This document shows positions 16,173 through 25,563 of a stretch of 46,934 bases of DNA, piece after piece. The stretch comes from JANXXV01 sp038230275 (GTDB taxonomy: Bacteria; Acidobacteriota; Terriglobia; Bryobacterales; Bryobacteraceae), in the NCBI GenBank assembly GCA_038230275.1, contig JBBRNO010000040.1, positions 1 to 46,934 of the forward strand, written 5' to 3'. Numbering within the stretch: position 1 is the first letter of the stretch; each line of letters begins with the position of its first letter. The translations under genes and the position numbers were made by a program. The notes under the pieces are model-generated. The model did no database searches, had not been told where the DNA came from, and saw only the letters and a program-made list of their open reading frames with translations.

Positions 16173-18965
16173 TTAATGGTTAGCGAATACAATATCCACC
16201 GGTGAGCTCAATGCGTTGCCCACACGAACACGAAGGGGCCACTTTCCATTGAGACCGCTAGGGGTCTTCACGTTGACCTGTAAGACACCGGCGACCAGCC
16301 CAGGCGCCGAGCCGGAATATTGTATTTCGCCCTGAATCACTATTGGGCTATTCCCGAATTCGGCGCGGACTGCCAGAACCTGCTTCGAGGCACCCGGCGT
16401 GACTCCCCCACTAATACCCGCCGGAACCGTCTGACCTCCACCCGCTGCATAAATCACGATAATGGAACCCTGTGGCGCGGGATTCGATTCTGAGTTGACG
16501 CTACCGTCCTGATTCAGGATGACACCTTGCCCTGTGCCACTGCCGTCCGTGGTGAACACCGCGGGAGTTGCCGCTGTCACCGCGATCAGTACAGGGTTTG
16601 ATTTCACTGTTTTATATTCCACCTGAACCTCTGTTCGCGTCTTATCAGCAACTTCATAGGGGACTACCGCGCTTGCCTGGGAAGCACTGACGTAGATCAG
16701 AGGAGCGGCGACGCCGTCGAATAGAATTCGCGTGTCCGCCAAAATAGTGGCCACCTTTCCCGATGAGTCCAGCTGCAATGTCGTCAATGCACTCGGTCCG
16801 ATGGGAGAGCCATACACTGTGACGATTTCCCCTGGTGAAACGGGGCCACCTCTGTAATTGGCGGCGTTCACCACTGCGTGAAGCGAGACCTGCGGGGACG
16901 GCGGATAAACGAACTTCGTGACGAATGCGTCGCGGGTTCCGCTGAGGCGGTTTTGAAAGGCGCCCTGCGTGGTGATGAAGGTAGCTGCTTCCGTAAAACC
17001 CACAATGTAGGCAGCTCCGGTAGAATCAAGCGCAACAGCGTTTCCACGATCCAGCAGAATACCCCCGACGAATGTGGAATCGAGCACGGTGGATCCTGTG
17101 GGATCCAGTTTGGTCAAATAGCCGTCTGTGCTGCCAAAATAGAGCTGGCGGGGACGTATCAACGGAAAATCAGGCGAATCGGTGGAACCGGTGATGAATA
17201 GGTTCCCGGCTGAATCCACGGCGCTGAAATATCCAGTTTCGTTATTGGATCCACCAAGCAGAGTGGAATACAGAATGGCTCCAGCCGGGTCCAGCTTGAT
17301 CGCAAATGCGTCAGAATCCGTTCCGGCGGGTACACGGAACGCCTTTTGGTAGGCGGCGGGCGTTGTGACGAAGTTTCTGGAAGCTGTGGTCCCGGTGACG
17401 TAGGCGTTTCCGGAACGGTCCAGCACTACCCAATCCCCCTCGTCGGCGCGATTGCCACCAATTAGTGTGGAATACACCAGCGCGGTCCCGGCTGGGTTTA
17501 AGCGGGTGACAAAGCCGTCGCCCTGGCCACCATAAGCTCGCTGATTTGCTCCGGAAGTCGTGGGGTAATCGGTGGAACTGGTGTATCCCGTCACCACAAC
17601 GGAACCTGAATCATCGACGGCGATGCCTAGCCCGTCATCGTCCCCTTTGCCCCCGAGGTACGTGGAGTAGACGAGGGCCGTTCCCGTGGGATTCACTTTA
17701 GATACGTAAACATCTTCCCCACCCGCGTATGTCGACTGGAGCGCGCCGTCCGTTTTTGGGAAGTCGGCGGAGGTGGTGCTACCCGTGACATAGGCGTTGC
17801 CCGCCGCGTCTGACACGATGCCATTTGCGTAATCATCGCCGGTTCCGCCCAGGTATGTGGCGTAGACCAGCGCCGAACCTGCAGGATTGAGTTTGGCGAC
17901 AAACCCATCGTACTCAGTAGGGCCGCCGCGAAAGGCAAATTGCGCCGCTCCTGGCGTCACTGGAAAATCGGGAGAAGATGTATACCCCGTCAGAAAAACA
18001 TTTCCCGTGGTATCGATGGCCAGCGCCGTGACGGTGCTGACCTTCGACCCGCCAAGATAGGTGTAGTACAGGAGCGCCGTACCGGCTGCGTTCAGCTTGG
18101 CGACGAAGCCGGTGGTGGTCCCGGTCTTGACCGTTTGTAGGGCACCCGTGGTACCGGGGAAATCGATCGAGGTCGCCGATCCGCCGACGTACGCGTTTCC
18201 TGCACTATCGACGGCCACCGTGATGGCTGACTCCATGCCAGTGCCCCCCAGTAAGGTCGAATAGCCGTAAAGAGGGTCGATGATAACCGGCCGGCTATGA
18301 TCGTACTGCCCGAGTTCGAAGCCAGCTTCGTGGTGTTTGCGAAATACAAATCTTGCTTCCACAGACTGCTTGCGGTCACCAATCAGCTGATAGCTGACCG
18401 GCTTGTGCTGGCGAACATCTCCGCCTGGAAGCGAAAGCAGCAAATCACCGCCGGCATCAATCTTCATGGAATCGATTCCGGGAAATGCCAGCCGGATCGC
18501 GCGGGGGTCCGCACCGGGCGAGACCACCAAATCATATTCCAACTGCCGAAGGCGGCCATAGTAAATGGCGTCAATTCCCGGGTACACATCGCGATATCGC
18601 ACCTTCTGATAACTGGTGATCGATTGCTTCCACTGGGAGGATTGGCTGCCGGTTAGATAGTTGGTCTTACCCGGCTGCGGCGAGACGCCTTCCATTTTTG
18701 GATTGAGCTTCGCACCGGCGAATTGCATGCGAAGGACACTTTCCTTGGACGGGAATGTGAGGACCATCTCGTTAGGCGTCAGGAACAGCGCGGAACCAGC
18801 GCCGCGTGCGAGGAACTTCACTACGGAATCCGTTTGGCCTTGATTCGCCTCAAAAACAAGAGGCAAATTACCGTATTCGGCTCGGACCGTCGCCGGGACT
18901 GCCGCTAGACACGGGAGTGCCATGGTCGTGCATATCAAGAAAGTCAACCGCACCGAAGAGTTCAA
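16173..18965 (-). CDS. Secreted SBBP-repeat beta-propeller protein with TIGR03437 C-terminus
   Basis: The product is up to 930 residues. After a signal peptide (LTFLICTTMALPCLAA) comes a domain of about 220 residues often found before SBBP repeats, with FEANQGQTDSVVKFLARG and DVYPGIDAIYYG. Seven SBBP repeats follow, each like YSTYLGGKGDDDG, then a D-x-x-GN-x-YVTG strand and a DFP turn, which together should form a propeller. The last 230 residues are a complete TIGR03437 domain, from VVNAANYRGGPVSPGE to SSPVDIVFANH. The frame begins at TTG 18965; GTG 18953 would give a neater signal peptide and is an equally good start. No clear ribosome site decides. Function is unknown; it is likely extracellular or surface bound. 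Confidence 0.88.
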   Translation of the reverse strand: MNSSVRLTFLICTTMALPCLAAVPATVRAEYGNLPLVFEANQGQTDSVVKFLARGAGSALFLTPNEMVLTFPSKESVLRMQFAGAKLNPKMEGVSPQPGKTNYLTGSQSSQWKQSITSYQKVRYRDVYPGIDAIYYGRLRQLEYDLVVSPGADPRAIRLAFPGIDSMKIDAGGDLLLSLPGGDVRQHKPVSYQLIGDRKQSVEARFVFRKHHEAGFELGQYDHSRPVIIDPLYGYSTLLGGTGMESAITVAVDSAGNAYVGGSATSIDFPGTTGALQTVKTGTTTGFVAKLNAAGTALLYYTYLGGSKVSTVTALAIDTTGNVFLTGYTSSPDFPVTPGAAQFAFRGGPTEYDGFVAKLNPAGSALVYATYLGGTGDDYANGIVSDAAGNAYVTGSTTSADFPKTDGALQSTYAGGEDVYVSKVNPTGTALVYSTYLGGKGDDDGLGIAVDDSGSVVVTGYTSSTDYPTTSGANQRAYGGQGDGFVTRLNPAGTALVYSTLIGGNRADEGDWVVLDRSGNAYVTGTTASRNFVTTPAAYQKAFRVPAGTDSDAFAIKLDPAGAILYSTLLGGSNNETGYFSAVDSAGNLFITGSTDSPDFPLIRPRQLYFGSTDGYLTKLDPTGSTVLDSTFVGGILLDRGNAVALDSTGAAYIVGFTEAATFITTQGAFQNRLSGTRDAFVTKFVYPPSPQVSLHAVVNAANYRGGPVSPGEIVTVYGSPIGPSALTTLQLDSSGKVATILADTRILFDGVAAPLIYVSASQASAVVPYEVADKTRTEVQVEYKTVKSNPVLIAVTAATPAVFTTDGSGTGQGVILNQDGSVNSESNPAPQGSIIVIYAAGGGQTVPAGISGGVTPGASKQVLAVRAEFGNSPIVIQGEIQYSGSAPGLVAGVLQVNVKTPSGLNGKWPLRVRVGNALSSPVDIVFANH

Positions 18966-19182
18966 TTAAACACCGCCAGGCCATTCGACCTACTATCTAA
19001 GCTGGCCCGATCCTAACACTTGGTCCCCCGATATCCTACGAAATCTGGTACTTATTCGTTGCTGAGTGATTAATTGGTACTCAGAGCTGGATCTCTAAGG
19101 CGGAGCGAGTCTCTTGTCTAGGATATGCGTCTAGGCGCTGGGCCTTGTCTCTGCGCGAGCGATCCCGTAACCAGAGAAGACC

Positions 19183-19998
19183 TTAACGCTTTTGGTCTAC
19201 GTCGCTTTTCGGCCACACCGGACTTGCCAATTCGATTCGCCAAATAGGCCCGCCATCGAAAAGCGGTCCTTCCGATTTCAGAAAGCTCGGTGCCTTGCCA
19301 CCCATCATCCAGACGCGGGTATCGGGCGGCTGCTTGCCGATGACGGGTGCAATCACTCCGCCAAGCCCACCGATATCGACCTTAATTACGTAGCGCGTTG
19401 CTTTGTGGGTGGAACCGGCAATGGAAAACGAGTCTTCCCCTTCGGGCGTGATAACGAGCTTAACGAGCCGCGGCTTGGGTGTGGTTGCCAAAATGGAAAC
19501 TGTGGTCTTCGGCATCTTCGGGTCAATGTCGTTGAGCAGTACTGTGACAAGACCGTTCGCGACGTCGTCCGGCAACTTCTTCCGTTCGGTGATGGTTTTC
19601 TCCTTGCCTTCGTCGGTGTATCGAACGGTAGTTTCTCCAGTCGAGTTGTTCAGGGAGAGGTCCATGGGTTGTTTGAAGGCAGGCCCTTTCTGAATTAGTC
19701 GATAGTTGAGCAGCCGGAATGTGCGGCGCTGCGAGAAGACAGTTGTCTCCTGATGCCGCGAGCCGTCTTTGAAATGGAAGACAAGCTCGTTGGTCACCTT
19801 GATGCCATCAGCTACCTGTGTCACATCCCCTGTAGCCAGGATGCTGCCTTCCAGCGATCGCAGCACGAGGAACCCGTGAAAAAGTCCCTCTGCGTAATGA
19901 ACTGACACCAATTCTGCCACGGCTGCAGTTTGTTGAAATATGGCAGCAAAGGAGATGAAGATCAAAGTGAGTGCGCTGCAGCGCTTTCGGAACCTCAT
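19183..19998 (-). CDS. Exported protein of unknown function
   Basis: This 271-residue protein begins with a clear signal peptide (CSALTLIFISFAAIFQQTAAVA). The mature part is rich in beta strands, with SILATGDVTQVADG, a charged middle segment and the C-terminal WRIELASPVWP. I do not recognise a family. The general pattern (short strands, no cysteine pair, no catalytic motif) fits a periplasmic binding or lipocalin-like beta protein, but that is only an impression. The start at ATG 19998 has a GAGGA site close upstream. It follows a 50-residue membrane protein gene by 21 nt and is probably cotranscribed with it. Confidence 0.7.
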   Translation of the reverse strand: MRFRKRCSALTLIFISFAAIFQQTAAVAELVSVHYAEGLFHGFLVLRSLEGSILATGDVTQVADGIKVTNELVFHFKDGSRHQETTVFSQRRTFRLLNYRLIQKGPAFKQPMDLSLNNSTGETTVRYTDEGKEKTITERKKLPDDVANGLVTVLLNDIDPKMPKTTVSILATTPKPRLVKLVITPEGEDSFSIAGSTHKATRYVIKVDIGGLGGVIAPVIGKQPPDTRVWMMGGKAPSFLKSEGPLFDGGPIWRIELASPVWPKSDVDQKR

Positions 19999-20019
19999 AA
20001 GATCCTCAGGAGTCGGTCT

Positions 20020-20172
20020 CTAGATTCGCCGGTTTCCCACTACGAGCCAAACGATAAGCACTATTAAAAGCAACCCGCCGATGCCTCCGCCCACCTGAGG
20101 GCCACCGTAATAGTAGCCGCCTCCGCCACCGAACACTATCAGCAGAATCAAGATGATCAACACGATATTCAT
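20020..20172 (-). CDS. Small membrane protein, DUF3309-like (50 residues)
   Basis: Direct translation of the minus strand gives a 50-residue protein starting MNIVLIILILLIVFGGGGG, then a short YYYGGPQVGGG turn, then a second hydrophobic helix (GLLLIVLIVWLVV) and a basic end NRRI. Two helices joined by a Gly/Tyr/Pro-rich turn are what DUF3309 proteins look like, and the length matches. An AGGGAGAC sequence sits just before the ATG. Function of the family is unknown; such proteins are often general-stress or envelope associated. It lies directly upstream of the exported protein at 19183-19998. Confidence 0.7.
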   Translation of the reverse strand: MNIVLIILILLIVFGGGGGYYYGGPQVGGGIGGLLLIVLIVWLVVGNRRI

Positions 20173-20324
20173 TTAGTCTCCCTTGGAGTGGCTCGGCCTA
20201 CGGTCTGGTTCAGGTGACCGTTCTCATTGACCAACTCCCATCGCATTGGTTGACTACTATGCGGATTTTTGGTTTCAAGGAACCAGCGATACGATTCAAT
20301 GCCAAGCGGTATGAGTCGCCAAAG

Positions 20325-22049
20325 TTACTCGATCTTGATAGTAAAGGGCATCAGCCGCATCATGCCCCCGCGCGCCCAAGCCTTGTAGTCCAACCCGCCG
20401 AGTAGCGAACGGATCTTCGCGTCGACTCCGGTGTCGTTGGACGACTTCACCCACTGTTCAAAGATGGTGCGCTTTCCAGGGTAGGGCACTAGGCGGATCT
20501 TCTCGCCGTCACCGATATTCGCCCTTTTCTTCACCATTTCAATCGCCTTATCGAGGCCGCCCAGCTCATCGATCAAGCCGTTATTTTTCGCCTGCGAACC
20601 CAACCAAACACGTCCTTGCGCCAGCGGTTCCAGCTCCGCGTACTTCTTCTTGCGTGCTTCCGCGGCTTTGGAAACGAAGCCTTCGTAAAACTCGTCGAGG
20701 GACTCGCGGAGTTTCTGCTTACCGGCGTCGGTTAACGGGTGGTAGTCGGAATCGAGGTCGGCGTTCTTTCCGCGCAGCATGATCTCCTTCGATACTCCAA
20801 GCTTGTCGTAGAGACCACGAAGATTCAGCTTTCCATAAACGATTCCGATGGAACCAGTATAAGTATTGGGGTAGGCGATGATGGGGTCTCCAGTCATGGC
20901 CACGTAATATCCGCCGGACGCTGCCAGATCCGACATGGAAATCACCATTGGCTTTTTCTTGCTCAACAGTTTCACTTCGCGGAGCATCTCGTCGGAGGCG
21001 ATCGCATCACCGCCGGGCGAATCCACGCGCAGAATCACACCCTGAACTTCCGGGTCCTCCGCCACCTTGCGTAATAGTTTAATAAAGGGTCCGGAAACGA
21101 ACCCTTCCTCCGTGCCGACGCCGCTGCTTCCTTCCCCCCTGCTAATAGTTCCGTCGCCGACGAGTAACGCGATCTTCTTCTTACCTTCGACGCCGAGGGA
21201 AACTCCGGAGATCTTCGCGTAGTCGTAGTGCGACAACTTTTTCAGCTCCTTCTGCTTGAGCCGGTCTTTCATCTCGCCGTACATTTCGTCTTCGAACAGC
21301 AGCGCATCTACTAATCCGTGCTTGAGCGCTTGTTTGGCGGTATAAGGGCCATCGTCCAGAACGGCGCGCATCTGTTCTGGGGTCTGCTTGCGGGCGGTGG
21401 CAAAGGTTTCAATGAGATGGCCGTATAGGCTATCTAGGATGGAGTCCATTACCTCGCGGGTAGCCGGGCTCGCCTCGGTCTGAGTAAACATGTCGCCGAA
21501 GTCTTTATATTTCCCGACGTGATAGACCTCCACGTTCACCCCCAGCTTGTCCAGCGAGCCCTTGAAGAAGGTCAATTCGGCGCGCAGACCCTTCATATCC
21601 AGCATGTCTTCCGGAGCCATATAGACCCGATCGGCCGCGGTGGAAAGATAGTATTCGCGGGTCTTGGGATACTTGAGATAGGCAATGAGCGGCTTGCCCG
21701 ATTTCTTGAACTGCAGCAAGTCGCCGTGGAGTTCCTGCAGTTTGCCCCAGCCCGCGTCCACGCCTTCCGGTATCAGGACCACAGCCTTGATGCGCGAATC
21801 GGCGGCGGCGTTGCGCAGCATCGACCAAACGTCCCGCACGGTAACCCGCGTTGGTTCGGAAAAGAACGGAATCGGAATCTCGACCGCGGGTTTCTCTGGA
21901 ATCTCACCGCGCAACTTGATGACAAGGGTGGAACCATCGGAGACAGTCGGCTGCCGATCTCCGAATCGCGCGAGCGAGAAAACCAAAATCAATACCGTTA
22001 GACCAGCCAACAGCAGGCCGGCGACAAGACCGATCAGGAACTTTTTCAT
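20325..22049 (-). CDS. sppA: SppA, signal peptide peptidase (long, 67-kDa type)
   Basis: SppA is a membrane-anchored serine protease that degrades signal peptides left in the membrane after secretion. The 574-residue product has one N-terminal membrane helix (residues 4-27) and two tandem peptidase domains, as in the long bacterial form. The Ser-Lys dyad is visible: Lys182 in HVGKYKDFGD of the first domain and Ser378 in SDLAASGGYY of the second. RVDSPGGDAIASDE precedes the serine, as usual. The start is a plain ATG at 22049. About 170 nt upstream holds a hairpin and a gene remnant, so sppA may have its own promoter there. Confidence 0.93.
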   Translation of the reverse strand: MKKFLIGLVAGLLLAGLTVLILVFSLARFGDRQPTVSDGSTLVIKLRGEIPEKPAVEIPIPFFSEPTRVTVRDVWSMLRNAAADSRIKAVVLIPEGVDAGWGKLQELHGDLLQFKKSGKPLIAYLKYPKTREYYLSTAADRVYMAPEDMLDMKGLRAELTFFKGSLDKLGVNVEVYHVGKYKDFGDMFTQTEASPATREVMDSILDSLYGHLIETFATARKQTPEQMRAVLDDGPYTAKQALKHGLVDALLFEDEMYGEMKDRLKQKELKKLSHYDYAKISGVSLGVEGKKKIALLVGDGTISRGEGSSGVGTEEGFVSGPFIKLLRKVAEDPEVQGVILRVDSPGGDAIASDEMLREVKLLSKKKPMVISMSDLAASGGYYVAMTGDPIIAYPNTYTGSIGIVYGKLNLRGLYDKLGVSKEIMLRGKNADLDSDYHPLTDAGKQKLRESLDEFYEGFVSKAAEARKKKYAELEPLAQGRVWLGSQAKNNGLIDELGGLDKAIEMVKKRANIGDGEKIRLVPYPGKRTIFEQWVKSSNDTGVDAKIRSLLGGLDYKAWARGGMMRLMPFTIKIE

Positions 22050-22085
22050 AGTTGTATCCGAATGCCGGTTCGCTCTCAGGCGACA

Positions 22086-22107
22086 GGGAGGCCCGAATCG
22101 GCCTCCC
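22086..22107 (-). terminator. Perfect 8-bp GC-rich inverted repeat between two minus-strand genes
   Basis: GGGAGGCC (22086-22093) pairs perfectly with GGCCTCCC (22100-22107) around a 6-nt loop. It lies downstream of the isomerase-like gene and upstream of sppA on the minus strand. There is no T-run after it, so it is a terminator candidate without the usual tail, or an mRNA 5'-leader hairpin for sppA. Confidence 0.4.
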
Positions 22108-22108
22108 C

Positions 22109-22181
22109 TTCAGGATATGCCGTCTGCCTTCACCATATTGATCCGCACCATTGAGATGCTTGCCCGCGAAAGGAGTTTCAA
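22109..22181 (-). pseudogene. Decayed second copy of the 3' end of the neighbouring isomerase-like gene
   Basis: The minus strand encodes ETPFAGKHLNGADQYGEGRR followed by HIL. The neighbouring intact gene encodes ETPLLLEHLKGADQYEEGKR and HIL at the same distance from its end. About two thirds of the 24 aligned residues agree, and the DNA of 22109-22181 aligns with 22253-22327 without gaps. The homology ends before the final residues of the intact protein. This is either the surviving tail of a tandem paralogue or a short duplicated segment. Confidence 0.75.
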
Positions 22182-22220
22182 ACGACGGGGCTGCCCTCTA
22201 TTGGCGGTACGCCATCGCTA

Positions 22221-23135
22221 TCACGCGAAGGTGACGCCCAGACCGGCGCCTACGTTCAGGATATGCCGTTTGCCTTCCTCATATTGATCAGCGCCTTTGA
22301 GATGCTCCAGCAGTAAAGGAGTTTCCACCGGCATTTTCGCCAATTCGCTCAGGTAGGCCCGGTAGTCCACTTCACCGCGCCCCGGAACCACCTCGGCGAA
22401 GTGCAGATTGTAGCCATCCGCCACCCAAGCCAGGTCTTTGGCGTGGCAGGAAAGCACCCAGGGCCCGAGTTTTTGGAAGCATTCCCGAATGTAAGCCGCA
22501 TTGTTGTAGAACCTTTCCGGCGAGTCGATCCCATTGCAGACATCCAGGTGAACGCCAAAAGCCTTGCGATCTACGGCTTTGATCAGTTGGAGATAGCCGT
22601 CCAACCCCCGCGGTTGCAGCCCCACCTGCATCTCGATACTGAATTTCGTCCGCGTGGGTTTGATGGCGTCAATCACGTTGCGGCAGTTTTCGACGGTTGC
22701 ATCGAAGGCATCTTGCGTGTAGTTCTTGGGGTGCAACCCATACCAGGCGGACGGATTGTACGATCCGGCGATGTCTACGCAACAGCGGGCGGCAACTGCT
22801 TCGGCCAGCGCCAGCCGGCTGGTCACATATTTTAGGTTGGTGAGCCGTTTTTCGGAATCAGGGTCTAGCAGGTTCACCCATGCTCCCACTTCCGCAATCA
22901 CTACGTCCTGGCCGGCAAACGCCTTAACGATGGCACGAATGCGATCTTTATCGTCGACGGTGGCTTTTGGACAGGTAGCGGCGCTATAGCCGAGGCTTCG
23001 GTGCGCACGCGCGAGTTCTTCAGGGTCGTCTGATTCGAGAAAAATCGGCCCGCCCAGCCGGATGCGCCTTCCAGCGCCATGAAGAAGCGGCGCGCTGGCC
23101 AGAGCGGTCAAGAATGTTCTACGGGTTGGTTCCAC
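22221..23135 (-). CDS. Tat-exported sugar phosphate isomerase/epimerase-like TIM-barrel protein
   Basis: The 304-residue product belongs to the xylose isomerase-like TIM-barrel superfamily. It starts with a Tat-type signal (TRRTFLTALASAPLLHGA). Candidate metal-binding residues lie in FSIEMQVGLQ, FGVHLDVCNGI, LSCHAKDL and the final LLLEHLKG. FAEVVPGRGEVDYRAYL is a typical loop of exported members of this fold. It is related in fold and export route to the protein at 3826-4764 but clearly not a close copy. Its 3' end is partly repeated downstream (22109-22181). The substrate is unknown; roles in sugar or inositol breakdown are usual for the fold. Confidence 0.85.
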   Translation of the reverse strand: MEPTRRTFLTALASAPLLHGAGRRIRLGGPIFLESDDPEELARAHRSLGYSAATCPKATVDDKDRIRAIVKAFAGQDVVIAEVGAWVNLLDPDSEKRLTNLKYVTSRLALAEAVAARCCVDIAGSYNPSAWYGLHPKNYTQDAFDATVENCRNVIDAIKPTRTKFSIEMQVGLQPRGLDGYLQLIKAVDRKAFGVHLDVCNGIDSPERFYNNAAYIRECFQKLGPWVLSCHAKDLAWVADGYNLHFAEVVPGRGEVDYRAYLSELAKMPVETPLLLEHLKGADQYEEGKRHILNVGAGLGVTFA

Positions 23136-23201
23136 TTTAGATCAGTTCCGCTAAAGCTAGACTACACTAACCGCGAAGCTGTGGTTCCGCAGTCACGGGA
23201 A

Positions 23202-23867
23202 CTAGACCAAATTTGGGATTTTGATGATCTTCTTCTGGATGGCGTACTGCACCAACTGCGCCTTGTTGTGGATATCCAGTTTCCGCATGAGATTGAACTT
23301 GTGAGCTTCAATCGTCTTCACGCTTAAGGTGAGATCGCAGGCAATTTCCTTGACCGAATTGCCTTCAGCCAGCATCTTGAGCACTTCGCGCTCGCGTGTG
23401 GTGAGCGTGGCGAAGCGGGGAAGCCGGTTCGCGGATTTGATGCGGGAGCGGAAATCGTCCACCAGTTGCGAAAGCATACGCGGGCTGAGATAACTTCCAC
23501 CGCGGCAGATGTCGCGAACCGCGGCGACCAGTTGCGCCGCCGGACTATCTTTGAGCACATACCCGCTGGCACCCACCTCCATGCCTTCCACCAGGTAATC
23601 TTCATCATCGTACATCGTGAGAAATAGTACTTTAGTTTCCGGACGGTTTTTCTTAATCTGACGGGTTGCTTCGAAACTGCTCAGACCTGGCATGCCTATG
23701 TCCATCAGGACCACATCGGGGCGAACTTCGCCGCATTTATCGACGGCATCGCCGCCATTGGCAGCCTCGCCAACGACTTCCATATCGGTTTCCACCGAAA
23801 GCAGGGTTCTGATTCCCTGGCGGAACAGTGTATGGTCGTCCGCCAACATGATCCGAATCTTTGACAT
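23202..23867 (-). CDS. NarL/FixJ-family response regulator
   Basis: The 221-residue protein has a receiver domain (residues 4-120) with the phospho-accepting Asp56 in VVLMDIGMPG, the acidic pair at LADDH and Lys106 in GYVLKDSP. The C-terminal LuxR-type helix-turn-helix (about 150-215) has LTTREREVLKMLAEGNSVKEIA, written here as two blocks, and SVKTIEAHKFNLMRKL. It lies 64 nt downstream of a histidine kinase gene on the same strand, so the two should be a cognate pair. Target genes are not evident from the window. Confidence 0.93.
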   Translation of the reverse strand: MSKIRIMLADDHTLFRQGIRTLLSVETDMEVVGEAANGGDAVDKCGEVRPDVVLMDIGMPGLSSFEATRQIKKNRPETKVLFLTMYDDEDYLVEGMEVGASGYVLKDSPAAQLVAAVRDICRGGSYLSPRMLSQLVDDFRSRIKSANRLPRFATLTTREREVLKMLAEGNSVKEIACDLTLSVKTIEAHKFNLMRKLDIHNKAQLVQYAIQKKIIKIPNLV

Positions 23868-23931
23868 ATGTTGCGCCAGCGCTCTCCTGCCAGGGCGTAC
23901 CCTTAGCTAATTCGTACTATATTACCTTAGT

Positions 23932-25563
23932 TTACCAATTCCCGTCGACGCGGATGGGTAGCTGGATTACGACTTCCGTTCCCTTCGCCTCGGACCCAAC
24001 TCTCTTCCTACCAGGCAGATAGCGGCTACGTAACTTAAATTTTCCACCCAACAGAGCAACCCGTTCCCGTATTCCCGTGAGACCAAAAGAGTCTTTCTTG
24101 GCCAGGGCCGCTTCCACCTCGAACCCGATTCCGTCGTCTAACACATGTAGACTTAGTATTTCATCGGCTGAAGAGACGGAAATGTTTACATTAGAAGCGC
24201 GGGAATGTTTGCTGATGTTGTTGCAGCACTCCTGGATAATCCTATAGACCACCATTTCCAGCTTCGGCGGAAGAGCAGTAATCCTAGTGACATCCAGATG
24301 GGTCTGACATTTGAAGCTAGCTTCGAGACGCTTCAACAACTGTCGCAGTGCAGATTCCAGACCGAACTGTTCCAGGATGACCGGACTAAGGTCCGCGATG
24401 AGGCGTCTCATCTCCAAAATCGTCTTTTCCGTCAGATCGCGGGCTTCTGCCAGCTTAATCCGCCACTCGTCGGCGGACGGCGGCAGGGACATCTCGATCA
24501 TCTCGATCATCAACCGAATACAGACTAGGGATTGACCGGCTTCGTCGTGCAGCTCGCGGCTGATGCGCCGCCGCTCCATCTCTTCCACTTGGAGCATGTG
24601 ATCGGCCAGATTGCGTATTTGCTGCTCGCGAAAAGCCAGATCCTCCACCAGACGCATCTTTTGAGCGGCCATCAGGCATCGCTCCGCTGCTGCCGCCAGT
24701 AGGCCTTGATCTCGCGGCAGCCAGTCCTTCTGCTGGTGAAAACCGAACTGCATGACGCCAGCCAGTTCCCCCTTCTCCATCAGCGGGAAGGTCCAGCAAC
24801 AGTCATACCTCGTCCGCCATCCGGGATCGAGCAGGGATTTGGCTTGCTGAGTCTTGGTTATGGTCCGTGGCTGGCCGAGTTGCCGCGAGAGGGTTACTGA
24901 ATTCGGCACGGCCAATACAGCTTCCTTAGAAACTCCCGTGGCGCTACTGGCGCGCAGTTGCCAGACGGCTGGATCTTTCTTCAGCAGGAATAAGTGCCCG
25001 GCGTCTGCCTGGCAAACGTCAGTTACCGCTTCCAGAAATCGGCGGAATAACACATCGACATTCTGCGCTTCCAGTTCGATGCGGAAGATCCGATGCAGCG
25101 CCTGAGTTTCCGCCTCGCGCACGTGATAGTACGCTTCATTCAGCGCCAGGATGACGCAAAATTGCAACTGCTCGCGAACCCAACCAAAGCCCACGAGCGT
25201 CTCGGGTGAAAGCGTGTCCAGATGCGGCTGCAGCAGGTGATCGTACTCCTGCAGCGCTCTCATCACCTCGGACGGCGGCAAATTCAGCTTCGCCAGCCAC
25301 TTTCCAGCGCTGCTAACCGATTCAAAGAACTGCACCCCCCGCCCGCCTGCCTGGTACGCTCGTGCGGCCGCGCCGGAGGTGATAAGAGACAATCCCTGGA
25401 TCTGCTGTTTAGGGTAGCCGAGTTCATGCAGGCGGCGAACAAATTTCGTGTCGATTTCACGGGCGAAAGGTTGAATCACCGAGGAGAGACGCTCCAGATG
25501 ACCTTCGAGCTGTTCATTCAAAATCGAGGCGGAACCTTTGTGTCGCGGGTGTTCCACACTCAT
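23932..25563 (-). CDS. Sensor histidine kinase, NarL-type partner (helical N-domain, GAF, HisKA_3, HATPase)
   Basis: The 543-residue protein has no membrane helix. Residues about 15-155 form an all-helical domain resembling the RsbR/globin-like sensor domains; this is an inference from helix pattern only. A GAF domain follows (about 165-300). The dimerisation and phosphoacceptor region is ERRRISRELHDEAGQSL with His339, typical of HisKA_3 kinases that pair with NarL-type regulators. The ATP-binding domain has IIQECCNNISKHS (N-box) and LDDGIGF (G1-box). The ATG overlaps the stop of the upstream ankyrin gene as ATGA, so its translation is coupled to that of an exported protein, which is unusual. 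Confidence 0.92.
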   Translation of the reverse strand: MSVEHPRHKGSASILNEQLEGHLERLSSVIQPFAREIDTKFVRRLHELGYPKQQIQGLSLITSGAAARAYQAGGRGVQFFESVSSAGKWLAKLNLPPSEVMRALQEYDHLLQPHLDTLSPETLVGFGWVREQLQFCVILALNEAYYHVREAETQALHRIFRIELEAQNVDVLFRRFLEAVTDVCQADAGHLFLLKKDPAVWQLRASSATGVSKEAVLAVPNSVTLSRQLGQPRTITKTQQAKSLLDPGWRTRYDCCWTFPLMEKGELAGVMQFGFHQQKDWLPRDQGLLAAAAERCLMAAQKMRLVEDLAFREQQIRNLADHMLQVEEMERRRISRELHDEAGQSLVCIRLMIEMIEMSLPPSADEWRIKLAEARDLTEKTILEMRRLIADLSPVILEQFGLESALRQLLKRLEASFKCQTHLDVTRITALPPKLEMVVYRIIQECCNNISKHSRASNVNISVSSADEILSLHVLDDGIGFEVEAALAKKDSFGLTGIRERVALLGGKFKLRSRYLPGRKRVGSEAKGTEVVIQLPIRVDGNW

